64,000 nt of DNA from CAKOSP01 sp964369625 (GTDB lineage Bacteria; Bacillota_I; Bacilli_A; RF39; UBA660). The stretch lies in the NCBI GenBank assembly GCA_964369625.1, contig CAYJFC010000002.1:1-64000 (forward strand), written 5' to 3'. The notes beneath the pieces were generated by a model. That model worked only from the letters and a program-made list of their open reading frames with translations. It did no database searches and had not been told where the DNA came from. The translations under genes were made by a program, and so were the position numbers. Position 1 is the stretch's first letter; each line of letters opens with the position of its first letter. This document shows, in pieces, positions 53,531 to 61,657 of this stretch.

Positions 53531-53538
53531 TATACAAT

Positions 53539-53578
53539 TAAACAAATGTTTGACTTTTTACAAATTTTATTGTAAAAT
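53539..53578 (+). promoter_or_regulatory. lexA promoter with LexA operator 2
   Basis: -35 TTGACT (53550-53555), 17-base spacer, extended -10 TGTAAAAT (53571-53578). The box TAAAC-AAAT-GTTTG (53539-53552) overlaps the -35, which gives autoregulation. Confidence 0.7.
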
Positions 53579-53594
53579 TAATTAGGTGAGAGAT

Positions 53595-54206
53595 ATGATA
53601 ACAAAAAGACAAACTGAAGTTTTAGACTTCATAAAAAAATATATTGCATCAAAAGGATTTGCTCCTTCTATTAGAGATATATGTGCAGGGTTAGGATTAA
53701 ATAGTCCTGCTACAGCATTTTCCCACGTAAAAAAATTAGAAGCAAACAATTATATTAAAACTTCTAATAATAAATCTAGAACAATTGAAATATTAGTTGA
53801 TAATGAATATATCGAAAAAGATGATAGTATTGTTAAAGTTCCCCTACTTGGAAAAATTACTGCAGGCAGTCCAATAGAAGCTATAGAAAAACCCGATGAA
53901 TTTTTTGATTTACCAGCCTCTTTGGTACCAATCAATTCAGAAGTATTCACTTTACATGTATCCGGTGAATCAATGATTAATAGAGGTATTTATGACAATG
54001 ATTTTGTTATAATAAAAAAACAAAGTATAGCTAAAAATGGCGAAATAGTTGTTGCTATGAATGATAACAATGAAGTAACACTTAAGACTTTTTATAAAGA
54101 AAGTGATCATTTTAGATTACAACCAGAAAATGATACTATGTCTCCTATTATTTTAAAAAATGTTACAATACTTGGAATAGCTGTTGGACTTTATAGAAAA
54201 ATATAA
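53595..54206 (+). CDS. lexA: LexA repressor
   Basis: A 203-residue SOS repressor. The N-terminal winged helix has KRQTEVLDFIKKYIASKGFAPS and LGLNSPATAFSHVKKLE. The cleavage site is ITAGSP (Ala-Gly), the catalytic serine is in VSGESMINRG, and the lysine in EVTLKTFY. RecA-stimulated self-cleavage is therefore expected. The ATG at 53595 follows GGTGAG; a GTG at 53586 overlaps that site. Flanked by LexA boxes upstream and a strong terminator downstream. Confidence 0.95.
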   Translation: MITKRQTEVLDFIKKYIASKGFAPSIRDICAGLGLNSPATAFSHVKKLEANNYIKTSNNKSRTIEILVDNEYIEKDDSIVKVPLLGKITAGSPIEAIEKPDEFFDLPASLVPINSEVFTLHVSGESMINRGIYDNDFVIIKKQSIAKNGEIVVAMNDNNEVTLKTFYKESDHFRLQPENDTMSPIILKNVTILGIAVGLYRKI

Positions 54207-54236
54207 CCTAATTTAGAAACTAAATTAGGTTTTTAT
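54205..54236. terminator. Bidirectional terminator between lexA and the antiporter
   Basis: AACCTAATTTAG and TAAATTAGGTTTTT pair around a four-base loop with T-rich ends on both strands; both flanking genes end here. Confidence 0.8.
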
Positions 54237-54237
54237 T

Positions 54238-55188
54238 TTAAATAATTATAATTGTATAATATAATGCGAATAAAATTAACATTGCTATACCATGATATCT
54301 TTTAATAGCGGATTTTCTTCTTGCAAATATAAATAATAATATTGCTGACAATATAAAAATCACAAAATCAATTAATGAAAAACCACTTGGAATAATACTT
54401 CCTATTAATGCTGAAGGTATACCAATAACAATACATATGTTAAATATGTTACTTCCAATAATATTTCCAACTAAAATATCTTGTTCTCTTTTTTTAGCTG
54501 CAACTATTGAAGTTATTAATTCTGGAAGTGACGTTCCAAATGCAATTATTGTTAAAGATATCATTCTTTCACTAATATTTAATACATGCGCAATATTAAC
54601 CGCTTCATTTACTACTAAATCACTTGATATAATAATTAATATAATTCCTGCTACTGTCATTAAAATACTTTTTAATAAACTAGTATTATTTTCTTCTGGA
54701 AGTTCATCAACTGTTTTATTTCTCATAATACTAAATAAATAATATACAAATATTGCAAAAAATAAAAGTATAACTATTCCATCTGATCTAGATATCATGT
54801 TTTGTGTACTTCCACTTAAAGATATATCAAAAAATAAAACAGATAATAATATTGTTACCAAAATACATATAGGTATTTCTTTTCTAATTGTATTACTTTT
54901 AATGGAAATCGGTACTATTAAACTAGATATACCTAGTATCAATAGTATATTAATTATATTACTACCTATTACGTTACCTAATACTAAGTCTCCTGAACCG
55001 TTTATAAGTGACTGCACACTTACAGCAAGCTCTGGTGCACTTGTACCGAAAGCTACTATAGTAAGACCTATAACCATTTTTGATACTTTAAAATGACTTG
55101 CCAAAGAGCTAGCTCCTGATACAAAATAATCTGCTGATTTTATCAAAATTATAAATGCAGCTATTAAAATTAAAATACTAATTATCAT
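54238..55188 (-). CDS. Calcium/sodium antiporter, YrbG family
   Basis: A 316-residue CaCA-family exchanger with about ten membrane helices. The two inverted alpha repeats are clear: TIVAFGTSAPELAVS with LGNVIGSNIINI, and TIIAFGTSLPELITS with VGNIIGSNIFNI. These glutamates and asparagines form the cation sites. It probably expels Ca2+ in exchange for Na+ or H+. AGGAG precedes the ATG. It is next to the rhomboid gene, seven bases away. Confidence 0.92.
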   Translation of the reverse strand: MIISILILIAAFIILIKSADYFVSGASSLASHFKVSKMVIGLTIVAFGTSAPELAVSVQSLINGSGDLVLGNVIGSNIINILLILGISSLIVPISIKSNTIRKEIPICILVTILLSVLFFDISLSGSTQNMISRSDGIVILLFFAIFVYYLFSIMRNKTVDELPEENNTSLLKSILMTVAGIILIIISSDLVVNEAVNIAHVLNISERMISLTIIAFGTSLPELITSIVAAKKREQDILVGNIIGSNIFNICIVIGIPSALIGSIIPSGFSLIDFVIFILSAILLFIFARRKSAIKRYHGIAMLILFALYYTIIII

Positions 55189-55195
55189 AAAACTC

Positions 55196-56344
55196 CTATC
55201 TAAATAACATAAAGGCTAAAAATGCAAAATAAAGTGCAAGAGCAATAAATCCATTTATGGATTCTTTTTTATCACTTTTTCCTCTTACTCCAAATGCAAC
55301 TGCCGCTAAATAGCCACCAATTAGTCCACCAATATGAGCTGCATTATCTATACCACTAATACTAAATCCAATAAATAAATTTATTAATATTATTGGTATT
55401 ATTTGAGTTTTTAATGCATCATTTAAATATAATCTATAATGGTATCCAAAATATAATAATGCCCCTAACAAACCAAAAATAGCTCCACTTGCACCTACAG
55501 AAACATTAAGTTCAGGATTAAACAGTACACTTAACAAACTACCACTTGCACCACTTAACAAATATATACCTAAGAACTTCCATTTCCCTAAGTATGTTTC
55601 AATTTGGTTACCAACAATATATAGTGAATACATATTAACAAGTAAATGAATAATTCCAGCATGCAAAAATATTGATGTTATAAGCCTATAAAATTCACCA
55701 TTTTTAACTAATAGACCGTTGTTAGCCCCTAAATTAAGTAAAGTCAAAATATTTGTAGGACCCTCGCCTAATATATAAGTTAAGGAAAACATTATGATAC
55801 ATAGAGCAATTATTATGTTTGTTACTATGATCTTTTTAGGACTAAATACTTCTTCAAATATTTTATTTTCTTTTTCAGTTTTATCATTTATATCATTTGT
55901 AGCATTTACAAATAAATCAAAGTTTTCTACAGCTTTTATTGAGTCTTCCTTTATATCAGGAAATGCAGTTTTCAAAGTTTCATTATTAACTAAATGTTTA
56001 TTATCTAGTACTTTAATAGTATCAACATTTTTTATATTTCTAACATCAACTCTTTCTGCTAAGTCAAGACATATATTTAGTGCATTTAATTTAAAAGATA
56101 ATGTTCTTTTTTTTATTTGTTTAATTACATGTTTTACTTTAAATACATCAAATTCATACTGTTCATCATTATGAATATAATTGCTATTAATTCTAATTAC
56201 TTTATATTTAGCGGATAAATTTTCAAGCCAAATTTCATTTTTGGCTCCTTGCACTACAATTGGTGAATAGTTCTCTTTAGTAACTAAATAATGAACTAAT
56301 CCCATAACTATTTGATCTTTAGCATTAACTATTTTTGTTTCCAT
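55196..56344 (-). CDS. Rhomboid intramembrane serine protease (GluP-like)
   Basis: A 382-residue protein with a soluble N-terminal domain (about 1-170) and a rhomboid core of six or seven helices. The catalytic serine is in GASGAIFG and the histidine in NAAHIGGLIGG; HLLVNMYSLY is the usual second helix. The size and N-terminal domain recall Bacillus GluP (YqgP), which cleaves membrane proteins. The substrate is unknown. GGAGG precedes the ATG. Confidence 0.9.
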   Translation of the reverse strand: METKIVNAKDQIVMGLVHYLVTKENYSPIVVQGAKNEIWLENLSAKYKVIRINSNYIHNDEQYEFDVFKVKHVIKQIKKRTLSFKLNALNICLDLAERVDVRNIKNVDTIKVLDNKHLVNNETLKTAFPDIKEDSIKAVENFDLFVNATNDINDKTEKENKIFEEVFSPKKIIVTNIIIALCIIMFSLTYILGEGPTNILTLLNLGANNGLLVKNGEFYRLITSIFLHAGIIHLLVNMYSLYIVGNQIETYLGKWKFLGIYLLSGASGSLLSVLFNPELNVSVGASGAIFGLLGALLYFGYHYRLYLNDALKTQIIPIILINLFIGFSISGIDNAAHIGGLIGGYLAAVAFGVRGKSDKKESINGFIALALYFAFLAFMLFR

Positions 56345-56400
56345 AAAACCTCCGTCATATATTAATATTTATTTCATATACTTTGTTAAGGACGGTGCCT

Positions 56401-56733
56401 ATGATTATATATATGATAATTTATATATTAACATTTTTTATTTTTTCTTATTCTACACTTAACTTTATATTTATAGATAAAAAATTACGTGAATATTATT
56501 TATTTTACTATATTTCAATTTATATTTTGCTATTAAGTATTCCATTATTTTATTTTGTCTTCCAAAACTATATAACTACACTTTTATCTATATTTTTTAT
56601 TCTCATCTTTTTTACTACACTTTCATTTCGTTTATATAAAAATAATTATAGAACATTAATGTGTACATTACCATTTTTTTATTTTTTATACTGGACTTTT
56701 TGTTATATTTTAGCTAATCTTCTAATTGTTTAA
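56401..56733 (+). CDS. Small membrane protein, unknown function
   Basis: A 110-residue protein, almost wholly hydrophobic, with four predicted helices (about 4-23, 33-52, 58-76 and 86-108). The start at 56401 follows AAGGA by eight bases. It converges on rluD and overlaps its end by 20 bases. No family recognised; aromatic-rich last helix. Confidence 0.55.
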   Translation: MIIYMIIYILTFFIFSYSTLNFIFIDKKLREYYLFYYISIYILLLSIPLFYFVFQNYITTLLSIFFILIFFTTLSFRLYKNNYRTLMCTLPFFYFLYWTFCYILANLLIV

Positions 56734-57598
56734 TATAATCAGCCATTTCTTTAGGCATATCACAATTAAATTGCATTAATTCATTAGTAATAGGATGTGC
56801 AAACGTTATTTTAGTAGAATGTAAAAATTGTCCAAACTTTGTTGCTTTATTTTTACTATATACTGGATCATTAAATACTGGATATCCTATATATTCTAAG
56901 TGAACTCTTATTTGATGTGTTCTACCAGTTTCTAAAGACAATCTAACTAATGTGTGTTTTTTATATCTTTTTTCTACGTGTAAATTAGTGATAGCTTTTT
57001 TTCCACCATCTTTTATTTCTTGCATTCTAAAATCTTTACTGCTTTTACCTATTGGTGCATCAATTTTAGCACTTTGGCTAGGAAAAACGCCATTTATAAG
57101 AGCTACATATTCTCTTTTAATTTTTTTGTCTTTAAAATCATTTGACAATTTAACATGTGCTTTATCTGTTTTTGCAACAAGCATTAACCCACTAGTATCC
57201 TTATCAAGTCTATGAACAATTCCCGCTCTATCTGCTCCACCTTCTGCTGATAAATTATCAGTATAAAACAAAAGACCATTTACAAGCGTATCAGTTCTAT
57301 TTCCTGAACCAGGATGAACAACTAGTCCACTTTGCTTATTAATAACTAAAATATCTTCATCTTCATACACAATATCAAGAGGTATTTCATTTTTTTCTAA
57401 TTTAACTTCCTTTTTAAAATTTTCATCTATAACTATTTCATCGTCTAAATTAACTTTATATGATGATTTTTTTATTTGATCATTAACAAGCACATTACCA
57501 TTATCAAGTAATTTTTCAATTAAACTTCTTGATAAATCAGTATTACTTGCTATATATTTATCTAATCTATTTCCTTTTTCATTTACTACTATTTTCAT
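56714..57598 (-). CDS. rluD: Ribosomal large-subunit pseudouridine synthase, RluD family
   Basis: A 294-residue enzyme that converts uridines to pseudouridine in 23S rRNA. It has an S4 RNA-binding domain (RLDKYIASNTDLSRSLIEKLL, about 8-60) and the catalytic domain with HRLDKDTSGLMLVAK (catalytic Asp) and GRTHQIRVHLEYIGYPVFND. The ATG at 57598 sits six bases after AGGAAG; another ATG six bases upstream touches that site. It overlaps the end of lspA by 20 bases, a very common Bacillota pair. Confidence 0.92.
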   Translation of the reverse strand: MKIVVNEKGNRLDKYIASNTDLSRSLIEKLLDNGNVLVNDQIKKSSYKVNLDDEIVIDENFKKEVKLEKNEIPLDIVYEDEDILVINKQSGLVVHPGSGNRTDTLVNGLLFYTDNLSAEGGADRAGIVHRLDKDTSGLMLVAKTDKAHVKLSNDFKDKKIKREYVALINGVFPSQSAKIDAPIGKSSKDFRMQEIKDGGKKAITNLHVEKRYKKHTLVRLSLETGRTHQIRVHLEYIGYPVFNDPVYSKNKATKFGQFLHSTKITFAHPITNELMQFNCDMPKEMADYIKQLED

Positions 57599-58043
57599 AT
57601 ACATCTTCCTTTTTTATTATTGCTATAACTAAAAGTATAACACCTACTACTACGGCCATGTCTGCTATATTAAATACAGGATAATGATAATTACCAAATA
57701 CTAATTTTATATAATCTATTACATGTCCATAAACTATTCTATCAATTAAATTCCCTATCAATCCCCCTATTATAAAGGAAAATGCAAGTGTATTTCTAAT
57801 AGATTGTTTAAAATTTTTTATCATATATAATATGTATCCTAATATTAATATATTTATTATTATTAACATCCATCTTTGATCTGTAAAAATGCTAAAGGCT
57901 GCTCCCGTATTATATACTTTTGAAAACGAAAAAAAATTATCAATTATAATAAAAGAACTATGTAAATTATTTTCCACTAGCACTTTAACTAATTGATCAA
58001 TTATTATAATTATAAAACTAAAAATAAAAATCTTTTTTTTCAT
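57579..58043 (-). CDS. lspA: Lipoprotein signal peptidase
   Basis: A 154-residue, four-helix aspartyl protease that cuts lipoprotein signal peptides. The catalytic aspartates lie in GNLIDRI and FNIADMAV; YNTGAAFS is the third conserved block. No ribosome site precedes the ATG; instead an extended -10 (TGTTATAAT) ends six bases before it, so the mRNA is probably leaderless. At least two lipoproteins in this window depend on it. Confidence 0.93.
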   Translation of the reverse strand: MKKKIFIFSFIIIIIDQLVKVLVENNLHSSFIIIDNFFSFSKVYNTGAAFSIFTDQRWMLIIINILILGYILYMIKNFKQSIRNTLAFSFIIGGLIGNLIDRIVYGHVIDYIKLVFGNYHYPVFNIADMAVVVGVILLVIAIIKKEDVYENSSK

Positions 58044-58049
58044 GTATAT

Positions 58050-58078
58050 ATTATAACATATATTTTAAAATTATTTAA
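58050..58078 (-). promoter_or_regulatory. Promoter giving a leaderless lspA transcript
   Basis: On the minus strand -35 TTAAAT (58078-58073), 17-base spacer, extended -10 TGTTATAAT with TATAAT at 58055-58050, then six bases to the lspA ATG. Confidence 0.55.
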
Positions 58079-58289
58079 CTAATATTACATCAGTTCCTAT
58101 TTTAACTATCGAGGAAAATTCTATAATATTATCTGCACTTCTTATGAATTTTTTCATAAACTTTTTGGGTTCCGTTGATAATCTTAATATTTTACCTTCT
58201 AAGTTAATTTCAACATCAACTATGCGACCTAAATTATATCCTGTTTCCATATTTATTATATCTTTTTTTTGAAGTTCACTTAAATTCAT
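58071..58289 (-). CDS. ymxH: YlmC/YmxH family PRC-barrel protein
   Basis: A 72-residue protein with the PRC-barrel pattern LSELQKKDIINMETGYNLGRIVDVEIN and a strand-rich rest. YlmC/YmxH proteins occur almost only in spore formers and are found next to sigG, as here. The biochemical role is unknown. AGGTGATT precedes the ATG. It follows sigG by 22 bases. Confidence 0.85.
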   Translation of the reverse strand: MNLSELQKKDIINMETGYNLGRIVDVEINLEGKILRLSTEPKKFMKKFIRSADNIIEFSSIVKIGTDVILVK

Positions 58290-58311
58290 ATAATCACCTA
58301 TTTAATTATAT

Positions 58312-59088
58312 TTAATTTATTAATTTTCTTACATTTTTTATAGCACTTTTTTCTATTCTTGATACTTGCGCTTGACTAATTTGAAGTTCTTCAGCTATTT
58401 CTGTTTGAGTTTTACCAACTATATATCTTTTAATCAAAATATCTTTTTCTCTTTGTTTAATATCATTTAAAGCTTTACGCATTGCTATTAACATATCTTT
58501 ATTACTACTTATTTCTTTTATATCTGCTATTTTATCTTGCAAATATATCGTATCTCCCCCATCATTATATATTGGTTCAAATATTGATATAGGATCTTTT
58601 AAAGAGTCTAGTGCATAACCAACTTGATATACCTCTATTCCAAGAGCTGAAGCTATTTGATCAGTTGTTGGAATATGACCATTAATATTTAAATATTCAT
58701 CATTAAATCTAAGTATTTGATATGCTAAATCTTTGATACTTCTAGAAACTCTTAATGATGTATTATCTCTAATAAAACGTTTCATCTCTCCCATTATAAG
58801 GGGCACTGCATATGTACTTAATTGTAATCCATAACTTAAATCAAAATTATCAATAGCTTTAATTAATCCAACAACACCTATTTGAAATAAATCATCTGCA
58901 TTTACAGCGGCAGTGTTAAATCGTTTAAGTATACTAAAAACTAATTTCAAATTACCTTCTATGAGTTTATCTTTTGCTAAAGCATCTCCATTATTCATAT
59001 CTTCAAATAATTTAATTATTTCTTTATTTTTTAAAACTTTTAATTCATTTGTGTTTATTCCACTTATATTTACTTTATAATTTGACAT
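58312..59088 (-). CDS. sigG: Sporulation sigma factor G
   Basis: A 258-residue late forespore sigma factor. The SigG-specific N-terminus (NISGINTNELKVLKNKEI) is present, then region 2 (DDLFQIGVVGLIKAIDNFDLSYG and STYAVPLIMGEMKRFIRDN), and region 4 with KTQTEIAEELQISQAQVSRIEK. SigF is excluded by the N-terminus. The ribosome site AAAGGA is seven bases before the ATG but lies in the 3' arm of a hairpin, so translation is probably restrained. Confidence 0.95.
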   Translation of the reverse strand: MSNYKVNISGINTNELKVLKNKEIIKLFEDMNNGDALAKDKLIEGNLKLVFSILKRFNTAAVNADDLFQIGVVGLIKAIDNFDLSYGLQLSTYAVPLIMGEMKRFIRDNTSLRVSRSIKDLAYQILRFNDEYLNINGHIPTTDQIASALGIEVYQVGYALDSLKDPISIFEPIYNDGGDTIYLQDKIADIKEISSNKDMLIAMRKALNDIKQREKDILIKRYIVGKTQTEIAEELQISQAQVSRIEKSAIKNVRKLIN

Positions 59089-59123
59089 AAAAAAATCCTT
59101 TCAACAATATTGTGAAAGGATTA
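59089..59123 (-). terminator. Hairpin that ends the lipoprotein gene and hides the sigG ribosome site
   Basis: On the minus strand AATCCTTTC pairs perfectly with GAAAGGATT (59122-59114 with 59102-59094), the loop ACAATATTGTT can pair further, and seven T follow. AAAGGA of sigG (59101-59096) lies in the 3' arm. Confidence 0.8.
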
Positions 59124-59131
59124 ATTCATTT

Positions 59132-59533
59132 TTATTCACATTCGAAACCGTTTTCTTCAGCATCTTTTTTCATTGCTTCATAACCAGTATCTTCATATCC
59201 CATTTCTTCTTTAGCTTCATCACTTAATTTAGTATAATCTATTTCAAGTTCTAAAGTAATTTCTGTTCCATCGTTTGATGCTTTACAAGTCATACCTTCT
59301 TCCTCAGAAGCTTCACACAATTCTTCTAAATCTTCTTTAGTAGGTTCTACACCATAATCCATAGTAGTAACAGTTTTAGCTGTTTTAACTTCATCATTAG
59401 AATCAAAATCCATTGTTACTGTAATATCACCTAATAATTCTTCTTCCATACTGCATGTTAAAGATTTCCCACCACACGCTGTTATCATTAAAAGTACAAA
59501 TAATGCCATTGATATTAATTTAATGTTTTTCAT
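59132..59533 (-). CDS. Small acidic lipoprotein, YehR/DUF1307-like
   Basis: A 133-residue lipoprotein: signal with lipobox MITAC (Cys about 21), then a very acidic mature part with three further cysteines (LTCSM, LCEASEE, MTCKAS) and a C-terminal ECE. It resembles DUF1307/YehR-type lipoproteins of Bacillota. I choose the ATG at 59533, preceded by AGAGGTGAA; the longer frame has a GTG with no ribosome site. It lies between sigE and sigG, where most spore formers have no gene. Confidence 0.7.
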   Translation of the reverse strand: MKNIKLISMALFVLLMITACGGKSLTCSMEEELLGDITVTMDFDSNDEVKTAKTVTTMDYGVEPTKEDLEELCEASEEEGMTCKASNDGTEITLELEIDYTKLSDEAKEEMGYEDTGYEAMKKDAEENGFECE

Positions 59534-59586
59534 TTTTTCACCTCTTTTCTTTTTTATAATTAAACTACACACTTATAGTTAATTTA

Positions 59587-60900
59587 TTAATACGCTGTAT
59601 GAGGAGCTTCTATTCCAGTTCCATCTGGTGCATTATAATCCGGCTCCTTAACTTCTTCCACTACAGGATTAGCATTTTCCAAACAATCATCACTTGGATA
59701 AATCCCCACTAATGTAAATGCGAAATTTAAAATAATTGGAATAAAAAATATAATAACTGTGTATACAAGTCTTAAAGTAACCGTTTTAAAAGCTTTATTA
59801 AGAGCATCATTATCTTGCGCAGCTACTGACTTTAAAAAATCCATTATACTTAATATTACCAATGCTGTTATTGCTACATATTTCATTATATCAAGTATTA
59901 ATTGAAACCATTTTGCAGATTCTCCTAAAAGAGATGCACAATCATCAAATGCTTCACCAATTAAATCATCTATATAATAGTCTTCACCATTGACATTAGT
60001 TAAATAATCTTTCATATTGTCAGTTACAAAATTTTGAGTCAATTGATTTTTTTCTTCAGTAATAATTGTTACTAATTTTTCAGCAGTTACAGAATCAATT
60101 CCTGGGTTGTTATTCACAGCCTCTATAAGGTCATCCCAAAAAGAATGTAATGACGAAATTATAAAATTAGAAACTAGTTCTTCTACATTACCTTCCATAG
60201 ATAATTTGACTTTTAAATATTCAGTTGCATATACAGGAAAATTATTTGCATATTCTAAATACGTATCTGAATATATTTCTGAAATTATTTTTTTGGAATA
60301 ATTTTCATCTTGAAATTCATCAGAATTTTCTTTTAAGTTAGCTATAATACTTGAATCTTTTTTATACTCATCTATAATATTATTTACCTTTATTATTTGA
60401 TTATCTATTTCAGATTGATAATCATTAATTAAATTAGATGCAGTACTTTTTTCACTAAAAGAACCATATGCTTCACATTCCCCATTATTATCATAACATA
60501 TAGCATTTTGATTCATTTCTGGTTCACCATAAAAACTATGTGCATAATATCCAAAATCAGGACAATCGAATAATTCATTTTGGCCACTGATTTCAAAAAG
60601 CTCGCCAGTTCCTTCATATCTAATAGAAAAAGTTCTATCAAAAGCTATTCCTTTGCCATATGAAACTACTCTATCATCATATAATTTAACCGAAAGTTCA
60701 TAATTGTACACAACATTAGTTTGTCTAGTAATATCATAATATATATATATTTCTTGTGTTAAATTTTCTCCTGCTATAATTTGATTTTTTTCTTCAAATT
60801 CATTTTTGTAACTACAAACCACCATTTTTTCTTCTGCACTAACATTATTTATAACTAAAAAACTCATTACTATTAAAAATATATAACTCAACTTTTTCAT
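59587..60900 (-). CDS. Secreted/membrane protein with VirB2-like C-terminal helices
   Basis: A 437-residue protein with a signal peptide (about 1-20, cut near VSA-EE), a beta-rich external domain with paired cysteines (VVCSYK, FDCPDFG, AICYDNNGECEA), a long helical middle part, and two or three C-terminal membrane helices (KYVAITALVILSIMDFLKSV, then LRLVYTVIIFFIPIILNFAF). The two-helix end with a charged loop between (AQDNDALNKAFKTVT) resembles VirB2/TrbC-type pilins and related proteins common in uncultured Mollicutes-like gut bacteria. Function unknown. Start at 60900 follows AGGTGA. It sits between sigE and sigG. Confidence 0.65.
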   Translation of the reverse strand: MKKLSYIFLIVMSFLVINNVSAEEKMVVCSYKNEFEEKNQIIAGENLTQEIYIYYDITRQTNVVYNYELSVKLYDDRVVSYGKGIAFDRTFSIRYEGTGELFEISGQNELFDCPDFGYYAHSFYGEPEMNQNAICYDNNGECEAYGSFSEKSTASNLINDYQSEIDNQIIKVNNIIDEYKKDSSIIANLKENSDEFQDENYSKKIISEIYSDTYLEYANNFPVYATEYLKVKLSMEGNVEELVSNFIISSLHSFWDDLIEAVNNNPGIDSVTAEKLVTIITEEKNQLTQNFVTDNMKDYLTNVNGEDYYIDDLIGEAFDDCASLLGESAKWFQLILDIMKYVAITALVILSIMDFLKSVAAQDNDALNKAFKTVTLRLVYTVIIFFIPIILNFAFTLVGIYPSDDCLENANPVVEEVKEPDYNAPDGTGIEAPHTAY

Positions 60901-60940
60901 TGTCTCACCTACTAATAAAATTATATCACATAACAAAGAA

Positions 60941-60966
60941 AAAAAACTAGTTTTTTCTAGTTTTAT
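60941..60966 (-). terminator. Terminator after sigE
   Basis: AAAACTAG and CTAGTTTT pair around six A (minus strand), followed by a run of T. Confidence 0.65.
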
Positions 60967-60973
60967 GTTTACA

Positions 60974-61657
60974 TTAGTTATTCATAGTTTGCTTTAATTT
61001 TTTGATAACCTTTTTTTCTATCCTGGAAATATATGACTGGCTTATTCCTAGCATAATAGCTACTTCTTTTTGAGTATATTCTTTTGTATTATTAAGTCCA
61101 TATCTTAGAGTCATAATTTCCTTATCTCTATTTTTAAGACCACTTATTTCCCTCTCAAGATCTTTTTTATCCACATTTTTTTGATACTCATCTGGAACTA
61201 AATTAACATCAGTTCCCAAAATGTCTTCAAGTCTTAGTTCATTACCTTCTGCGTCATAATTTAATGCTTCATCTAAGCTCATTTCTATTTTTTTCTTTTT
61301 ATTTTTTCTTAAGAACATTAATATTTCATTAGATATACATCTTGAAGCATAGGTAGCAAGCCTAATATTTTTATCTATTTTATACGTATTAATTCCTTTA
61401 ATTAAACCTATGGACCCTATCGAAACTAAATCTTCTAAATCATATATGCTATTTTCAAATTTTTTTGCTAAGAATACTACTAAACGTAAATTATGCTCAA
61501 TAAGTATATTTCTTGCATCTACATCACCATTTTTAGATAATATTAAGTATTTCAGTTCATCCTCTTTTGTCAAAGGAGGTGGAAGTTTATCCGTTGCACC
61601 AACAAAAAAAAGTTCATTATATTTAAGTTTTAAGTACATAAGTATTTTTTTAAACAT
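60974..61657 (-). CDS. sigE: Sporulation sigma factor E (pro-protein)
   Basis: A 227-residue mother-cell sigma factor made as an inactive precursor. The pro-region is short and basic (about residues 1-18), followed by the processing zone FFVGATDKLPPPL, which matches the Bacillus YYIGGSEALPPPL. Region 2 has EDLVSIGSIGLIKGINTY and ATYASRCISNEILMFLR, and region 4 ends with TQKEVAIMLGISQSYISRIEK. SpoIIGA is immediately upstream and overlaps it by eight bases. GGAGG precedes the ATG. Confidence 0.95.
   Translation of the reverse strand: MFKKILMYLKLKYNELFFVGATDKLPPPLTKEDELKYLILSKNGDVDARNILIEHNLRLVVFLAKKFENSIYDLEDLVSIGSIGLIKGINTYKIDKNIRLATYASRCISNEILMFLRKNKKKKIEMSLDEALNYDAEGNELRLEDILGTDVNLVPDEYQKNVDKKDLEREISGLKNRDKEIMTLRYGLNNTKEYTQKEVAIMLGISQSYISRIEKKVIKKLKQTMNN

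Noticed and set aside
55794..56174. A 126-codon plus-strand frame inside the rhomboid gene
   Set aside because: Antisense to the soluble domain of the rhomboid protein, no ribosome site and no neighbour that would explain it.
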